Source: Lophium mytilinum (lineage: Eukaryota; Ascomycota; Dothideomycetes; Mytilinidiales; Mytilinidiaceae). Taken from it: a stretch of 64,000 nucleotides of DNA. Where the stretch lies: the NCBI GenBank assembly GCA_010093605.1, contig MU004181.1, forward strand, positions 930,001 to 994,000, given 5' to 3'. Below the pieces are notes generated by a model. The model was not told where the DNA came from. It saw nothing but the letters and a program-made list of their open reading frames with translations, and did not search any database. Positions 58,844 through 64,000 of the stretch are shown here, piece after piece; position 1 is the first letter of the stretch, and each line of letters opens with the position of its first letter. The position numbers and the translations under genes were made by a program.

Positions 58844-59326
58844 GAAAGTGGTTCTTGGGGGTGAGCTGGAGGTGGAGAGGGGGGAGGGCTCGAAGGTTGG
58901 GAGTTAGGTTGAAGGGGTAGGGGCGGAAGAGATATGGGGATTGGGGTGCTTTTGCCTGTGAGCTATTGCTTCGGAGTGCAGGTTGGGCATTGCGAGTTTG
59001 CGGTATCTTGGGTTATTATTGGAGCTTGGAGCTGCGAGCTCGAGGCTTGGTTTGAGGCTTTAGTCATGAGGGTAATGAGTTGGCGAGCAGAAACATCTGG
59101 CATGCACTCATACGGCATCTTCACAAAATACACATCTTATGAACCATGACAATGCTTGGTGTACTAGCTCAGATTTTTTATGTTGACCGGCTTCTGTCAA
59201 GACTGACACTGCAACATATGGTTGAGCTGAGTGGATATGCCGTGTGCATACGTAGACTGAGGTAGGACTACCCGAAGGTGAGTTTGAAGCATCCTGCCAA
59301 CCCAGACTTTCCGCCTATCTTGCGAC
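58844..59326. other. Convergent intergenic
   Basis: About 480 bp of 3' flanks. G-rich at the start. No feature recognised. Confidence 0.5.
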
Positions 59327-60122
59327 CTATCGCTGTGAGAGTTGGACTGAACGGTTTGGTTCAGAGAGACTCCTTGTAACAAGGTTTCTCTTCTCGGGTG
59401 TGGTCGTGGAACTTGCATGCGGTGCTGCCAAGGCGTGTCCATCCATGTTGTGGATCTCTGATCTCGAAAGCCGCACGAGAAGATCCGCAGTAAACTCTGA
59501 GGGGACGAAAAACTTTCCAAGCTCCCTGCTTTTATCGGCCTTCAATCGGGTGGCAGCGACTTCCACTACTAACCGCCTCAACGGGGATCCAGCCAGCGTC
59601 TCATTGTATACAATTCCGATGTCCCCCAAGTGAAAGGTAGCGAGCTGCGGTGAGTCATATAGGTGGACAAGCATGTCCATGACGGCGTCCTTGAAGTTTG
59701 TGTCCAAGATGCGCTCTCCAAGGAGCCAACACTTGATGAGACCGGATACCTCCTTCCTGGCTACCTCGTCCCTCTTCTCGAGCGATTCTTCAAGGCCAAT
59801 CTCTCCTGAGGTATGGATTTTGCGAGAATAGATCCAGGAGCAGTAGATTCTGAACTGGTCAGGTGAAGTCTCTGGGAGCGGCACGACACCGTCAACAGAT
59901 TCACGCCAGCCGCCTCGCAGAGCACCAGCGAAGAACCCAGAGCTCTCGCGAAGTAGATTCTCGTGAACGAAGAAGTCTTCAGACTTGTTTGGAGGGCCGA
60001 CCCGGACGATCACGGTCGGAGAACTAAAGCTAAATGGATGTCAGCTATTATGGTCCACCACTCTCTTCATTGTCGACAACGTACTCGAGGACTTTGGAGG
60101 CGGGACGTCGGATATCAGCCAT
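59327..60122 (-). CDS. BTB/POZ-domain protein, paralog 1
   Basis: Two exons, 60085-60122 and 59327-60029, give 246 residues. A 38-nt first exon encodes MADIRRPASKVL plus two bases, and exon 2 continues FSSPTVIVRVGPPNKSEDFFV, the start of a BTB fold: strands SPTVIVRVG and DFFVHENLLRESSGFFAGAL, then the helical half with RGGWRESVDGVVPLPE, FRIYCSWIYS and LIKCWLLGERILDTNFKDAVMD. No Kelch or other partner domain follows, only a short polar tail, as in the many fungal BTB-only proteins. The gene at 61485-62247 is a diverged tandem copy with the same exon layout. BTB proteins commonly act as Cul3 adaptors or oligomerisation modules. The target is unknown. Confidence 0.87.
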
Positions 60123-60317
60123 GTTGAGCTGTCTGAGGGCAGCCAACGCCGTCGGGCCGGAGGTGAAGAGGTTGACGTCGTTGTAGCAGCACAAACGGAA
60201 GTTGTGGATCAAACCATGAAGGTTCGTGTCGTGAATCTGTCAGGACGCGGTGAAGTGATATATGTCTGCGCACGGACCGCCACACGTGAGCGAGCCGGCT
60301 CCGTTAAAGCATGGAAT

Positions 60318-60790
60318 GGTCCGACACCGTCTGAGGTGGCCCAGAGAGTTATTAGCCTTGCCAAAGTAGCGTTTCACGGATTTTTCCAATGTGCCAGAGC
60401 ACCCCAGGCGGTGCTAGACAAGTGTACAATGTGGAAGGTTGTAGGGAGTGTGTTACTAGAGGAAGTAGATTACAGAATAAATTATCAGATGGGGAGAGTT
60501 TCCATTCTGTGTTTAAGGGAGCAGGCTGGCATGACTTGGAGACTGGAGCCTATCAGGACTGTGTTGCTCATACTCCTTTCATGCAGTCCGACACTGTCTG
60601 AGGTGGCCTGAAGAGTTACTAGCCTTGTCAAATTAGCGTTTCACGGGATATTCCTGACGTACCAGAGAACCCCAGGCGGTGCTAGGCAAGTGTGGAACAT
60701 GGGAGCTTGTAGGTAGTGTGTTGCTAAGATAAAAGAGATTTTAGAATTAAGCGTCAGAATCAAAGAGTTGTTCGTTTAGTCCAGCAGGAA
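60318..60790. repeat. Diverged direct repeat, about 190-bp match, 277-bp offset
   Basis: GTCCGACACCGTCTGAGGTG at about 60319 recurs as GTCCGACACTGTCTGAGGTG at about 60596. Similarity continues through GCGTTTCACGG, CCCAGGCGGTGCTAG and AGTGTGTT(A/G)CTA before fading. Many of the differences between the copies are C/T or G/A transitions. No coding potential. The flank between copies is unrelated. Confidence 0.65.
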
Positions 60791-61171
60791 TGTCCTACTG
60801 GCGCTCGTATGAAACCTAGGGAGATCAGCATCCTAGCTTTAGTAGAATCAAGGCTGACGTTGAATAGAGGCTGTAGCTGGGCAGATCCACAATATTGTCT
60901 GAGTACAGCTCCCCATCTAGATTCTTTTCTTATTGACATCATACCCAAGTAATTAGAGTCGCAACTTCATCTACAAAAGCCCTAGATAGCCTAGATCTGT
61001 AGGCCATTCTATTAAGATGAAATATAAGACCTCAATCAGTCAGGGCTGGACCCTAGAGATGAAAATTAAAAAGACGCTGGTGAAACCGCTCGTGAACCTC
61101 TCCAATATCGAAAAGGCGGTCTGTTAGAGCTGGCGCCCTGACTGAAGGCAGTTCGTAGTGACACAACCATA

Positions 61172-61397
61172 CAGTGACAGGCCACAAGTCTAGGTCCACT
61201 GGTTCACCACTGCATGGGGTACCCCCATAGTGTTCAGAAGTTCTAAGGGCGATGTCGAGGTTCAAGCAGTGTAGATTAGACTGCCTCTTGACTGTTTAGC
61301 TGCTCAGTAGCCAGGCTACCCCCAACAGTGGTGTCTTGTGAGCAAGTTTGAGCCAAGCAATGGTAAATCATGTGCCCAGACCTAAGGCCTAGTACTG
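61172..61397 (+). mobile_element. MITE-like element, copy B (226 bp)
   Basis: Same family and orientation as 38530-38757. The left end is CAGTGACAGGCCACAAGTCT. The reverse complement of the right end is CAGTACTAGGCCTTAGGTCT, then GGGCACA. TA dinucleotides flank both ends (61170-61171 and 61398-61399), the target-site duplication of Tc1/mariner-like elements. No coding capacity, so it must have been moved by a transposase encoded elsewhere. Divergence from copy A is high, suggesting old insertions or mutation by repeat-induced processes. Confidence 0.72.
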
Positions 61398-61484
61398 TAC
61401 TTATCAGTGCGGCACATTTCGGAGGTCATCCGTGATGTCACGTATGCTCTGGCACGAAAGGCCTCCAGTCGCTTCTGATGCCGC

Positions 61485-62247
61485 TCAGGTGTCCTTATAG
61501 CACGCTTTGCCTTCCCTCTTGTGCTCGTGGAACGCGCAGGGGTTTTTAAGCCATTGTGGTTTGTTATCGCGGTTCTTGCCTCGTACTGCGGCGAGTCCGT
61601 GCAAGAGTTCCTGGAGAAATTCCCGAGGTAGTTCCACATCTCCGTAATGGTCGATGAATTCCTCGGTGCACTGTTGAACGATCTGCTCGATGATGAAACG
61701 CCTGAGCATGGATCCAGGCAACGTCTCTTTGTATATCACTGCTACGTCGGCCTTCGCATTGATGAACGAGGGAGCGTCTTCGACTAAGTGAATGAGTGCA
61801 TCCATGACCGTGTCCATGAATTTTGTGTCCATGAGACGCTGTCCCATCGTCCAACACCGAACGAGACTCGACATCTCCCCCTTGAACTCGGTTTCGACTT
61901 GCGGCTGTACCGGCTTCTTGTCATAGCCGTCTGGGGCGCTATAGATCTTGCCAGAATAGAGCCAATGGAAGTAGATGTTGAAATGGTCTGGTGAGAGGTC
62001 TGGAAGTGGGATCACCCGCTCAATCGATTCGCGCCATTCGCCTCGGAGAGCAGCGGCGAAGAAGTCTGAGCTCTTGACGAGAAAGGAGTCGTGGATCAGA
62101 AAATCCTGAGAGCGGTTTGTAGAGCTGACTCGAACAGTGACCACGGTCGATCCTATGCTAACTTGTGTTAGTATGCACGTATTTGTTCAACTGGATTCGG
62201 AGAGCTTGCCCGACTGCCTGGGAGGCGGGACGCCGGACTTCGGTCAT
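61485..62247 (-). CDS. BTB/POZ-domain protein, paralog 2
   Basis: Two exons, 62210-62247 and 61485-62157, give 236 residues. The 38-nt first exon encodes MTEVRRPASQAV plus two bases, the same length and phase as in paralog 1 (MADIRRPASKVL). The intron here starts with GC (GCAAGC) rather than GT. No GT donor gives an open frame, so a GC-AG intron is inferred. Exon 2 reads GIGSTVVTVRVSSTNRSQDF, then LVKSSDFFAAALRGEWRESI and FNIYFHWLYSGKIY, a complete BTB domain. The helical part aligns throughout with paralog 1 (CWTMGQRLMDTKFMDTVMDA). The C-terminus ends in a basic HKREGKACYKDT. Tandem duplication with later divergence is clear. Function as for other BTB-only proteins, unknown. Confidence 0.85.
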
Positions 62248-63716
62248 CTTGGCTTGCAAGAGTAATAAGATGAAAATAGGAGAGACAGCAGAGTGTGGCC
62301 GAAGGATCTACGAAGTAGGCTGTGATATGATGTGATATGCTGTGGTGGTGGTTGTGGTTGTGAGGAGGGATGTCCTTGCTACGGTACGAAAGATTCAGCC
62401 ATTTATATATTAGCTCCCCCAAAACTTGCTTGCTGTCAGTGAATCGACCACGAATTCCCATTTTCATCGTGTGGAAAAAGACACCGAATCGGGAGGGATG
62501 GAGAATCCAGAGAGAGAAGAAAGGTAGCAGCAATGAGCTGCTACTCTTCAAGCAAAGCTTAACGGAGCTAGAACAAAGATGTTGAAAGCTCGTAGCGTTA
62601 GCAATAGCACTAAAGCACACATAATCCATCAACTCGGTCACATCACGCTTCCAACGCCAAAGTCTTCATCCTAAAACCCACAAAAACAACACCCACCAAA
62701 AAAACAAACCCTCAACCCTCACCCCATCTATCAGAAGAGCAAAAAAAGATTACTCGGACTGAGGTTTGAACTCAGGACCTTCAGTGCAACTAATGTTACT
62801 GCTTTGGTATTAGTATTGAAAACCTCGAATGCGGTTTGGAACTGGGATAACCTACGACTGACGTGATAACCAACTACACCATCCGAGCTTAATAAGCGGT
62901 ATCAAATATAATTGCAGCTATCATCTAAGAGGCTCGGGAGGTGCGAGATGATGGCGTTGGTGATGATGTGTTGGCGGTGTGAATATTGCAAGGAGGAGTG
63001 GAGTAGGAAGTGTGAGGATGCCCCGCTGACCTTTCCGCATTCGGCTGGGGAGGGGGCAGTCAAATGATTTGACTGCGAGCTGTAGCATCTAATATTAGGG
63101 GGAACGCAACGTTATGTACATAGAGCGCCCCTGTTTTGCTACTAGCATCGATCGTTCTAGGTGATAGTCATGATCCAACAAATAATACTCTTTTTCTTCG
63201 CGATTCAAGATTTTCTACGTATAATGGAACGCATGTCAATTCAATAGCATTGTGATGTCCAACTACGGTTAGAGATCTGATCCTCATAATTTTTGAACAT
63301 TTCGACTGGATGTACGGCTGTACCTTCAAAAAGTTCACAAGTCAGCATAGAGGCACGAGTTTAGCATTGAAAGCCACGAAGAAGCGTGGCGCATATTCTT
63401 TACTTATTTGTACAATAGCAGTATTAATATCCTGGGTGGAGAGCATAACCAACTCGTAAATCCATCCCGCTGTATAGCCAAAGAAATCATGTCGATGAGA
63501 ACGTAAGCATATCCAGGCGCCATCCTAACCCGAGCCCAAGAAACCTGTCCTGTGAAGCCTAAAAGAAACCCCATAGAGTGAAACAAAAAAGAGATAGATG
63601 TGAAGGGCCGGCTATGAACACTCCTAATATCACAGGTGCTGAGCGTGAAGAGGTACGTATGCTTGCACTGTATCACGCTATACCCAAAAAGAAATCGATG
63701 AACCAACTGCCGTCTC
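62248..63716. other. Intergenic with tRNA-like gene
   Basis: About 1.47 kb. The promoter of BTB paralog 2 lies at the left and a tRNA-like gene at 62751-62888. The segment 62890-63716 shows no recognised feature. Confidence 0.5.
62751..62888 (-). tRNA. tRNA-like gene with a long insert in the anticodon loop
   Basis: Read on the minus strand, the ends pair as an acceptor stem (GCTCGGA with TCCGAGT, one G-T pair) followed by discriminator A. An exact A-box TGGTGTAGTTGG with G18-G19 and U8 forms the D-arm. TCAGT pairs with ACTGA as anticodon stem. AGGTC is the variable loop, and CTGAG-TTCAAAC-CTCAG is a perfect T-arm with a B-box. A run of seven T residues lies just downstream, a Pol III terminator. 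About 64 extra nt sit in the anticodon loop, longer than most fungal tRNA introns. The 5' side of the loop reads CGTAGG, so the invariant U33 is missing and no anticodon can be read with confidence. The acceptor and arms resemble fungal tRNA-Arg or tRNA-Val types. It may be a pseudogene. Confidence 0.5.
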
Positions 63717-64000
63717 TTAGTTCTTTTGCACAAACTCCTCAACCCGCATCGTCTCCCCACTTGGGCGGGGCGACACATCAACGACGCTGCTGTCGGGTGT
63801 CCACGCGGTGGAGGTGCTTGGTGTGTATTCCCTGAACCCGTTCACAACTACATCACTGCTGTCCTCGGCATCCTCATACGCCGGTGGCTCAGTACTACCA
63901 GACTCAGACCGGCAATCAGCCTCAGACCGGTAGTCCGGAAGGCTACTTGTGCGGCTCGGCGGCTCCGAGCTCATCACCGGCAGTTCCGCAATCGTGAAGG
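63717..64000 (-). CDS. 3' end of an unknown gene, runs off the window
   Basis: The open frame on the minus strand ends at 63717 and continues past the right edge of the window. The last 94 residues visible are disordered, Ser/Glu/Asp-rich, and include TEPPAYEDAED, a PPxY motif recognised by WW domains of Rsp5/NEDD4-type ligases, and STAWTPDSSVVD. The end is VEEFVQKN. Upstream codons (FTIAELPVM) are open, so the true start is outside. A tail of this kind is common on fungal arrestin-related adaptors and membrane proteins, but nothing here identifies the protein. Confidence 0.5.
   Translation of the reverse strand, partial: FTIAELPVMSSEPPSRTSSLPDYRSEADCRSESGSTEPPAYEDAEDSSDVVVNGFREYTPSTSTAWTPDSSVVDVSPRPSGETMRVEEFVQKN

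Larger units (their letters stand above)
60123..61484. other. Repeat-rich spacer between BTB paralogs
   Basis: About 1.36 kb separating the two BTB genes. Holds a duplicated non-coding unit (60318-60790) and the second copy of the inverted-repeat element (61172-61397). No gene seen. Confidence 0.55.

Noticed and set aside
1-64000. CRISPR array or bacterial-type operon features
   Set aside because: No regularly spaced short repeats of that kind; gene structure is eukaryotic with spliceosomal introns.

Overview
This window is nuclear DNA of a filamentous ascomycete (Pezizomycotina, most likely a Dothideomycete). The support is short GT-AG introns of about 50-150 bp, a fungal trifunctional TRP1/trpC gene, HET-domain, PLAC8, Alt a 1-like, Zn2Cys6 and DUF7053-like genes, and a fungal-type RPS3. 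I propose 26 protein genes (one running off the right edge) and one tRNA-like gene. Splice joins were worked out by eye from frame, splice sites and family resemblance.

Layout. 1.4-3.1 kb: two neighbouring minus-strand genes for disordered proteins that both end in a basic stretch plus MCTIL, a CaaX box. 3.8-8.7 kb: RPS3, an SLC35F6-like transporter and a protein kinase with an altered DFG motif, all minus. 10.3-13.6 kb: an Argonaute that has lost most of its slicer residues. 15-25 kb (plus): a Zn2Cys6 factor, an unknown protein with two PPPY motifs, a DUF7053-like protein, a PLAC8 protein and a HET-domain protein. 25.6-31.7 kb: the mitoribosomal protein mL67/Mhr1, divergent from a Vps38/UVRAG-like autophagy/endosome protein, then ceramide synthase. 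31.7-39 kb: a repeat-rich, gene-poor zone with an F-box-like protein, a small secreted protein, two minisatellites, the U6 methyltransferase METTL16 and one copy of a small inverted-repeat element. 39-58.8 kb: polysaccharide deacetylase, MET8, PEP7/VAC1, S1/P1 nuclease, Alt a 1-like secreted protein, NUP188, trpC and a BRCT protein. 59-64 kb: two tandem BTB genes separated by repeats and a second copy of the element, a tRNA-like gene, and the 3' end of a further gene.

Most of the window is housekeeping (ribosome, nuclear pore, tryptophan, siroheme, sphingolipid and endosome functions) with no clear biosynthetic cluster. The accessory part consists of HET, PLAC8, secreted proteins, tandem paralogs and repeats. 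The most unusual items are the slicer-dead-looking Argonaute, the CaaX pair, the two-copy miniature element, and the tRNA-like gene with intact Pol III signals but an abnormal anticodon loop.
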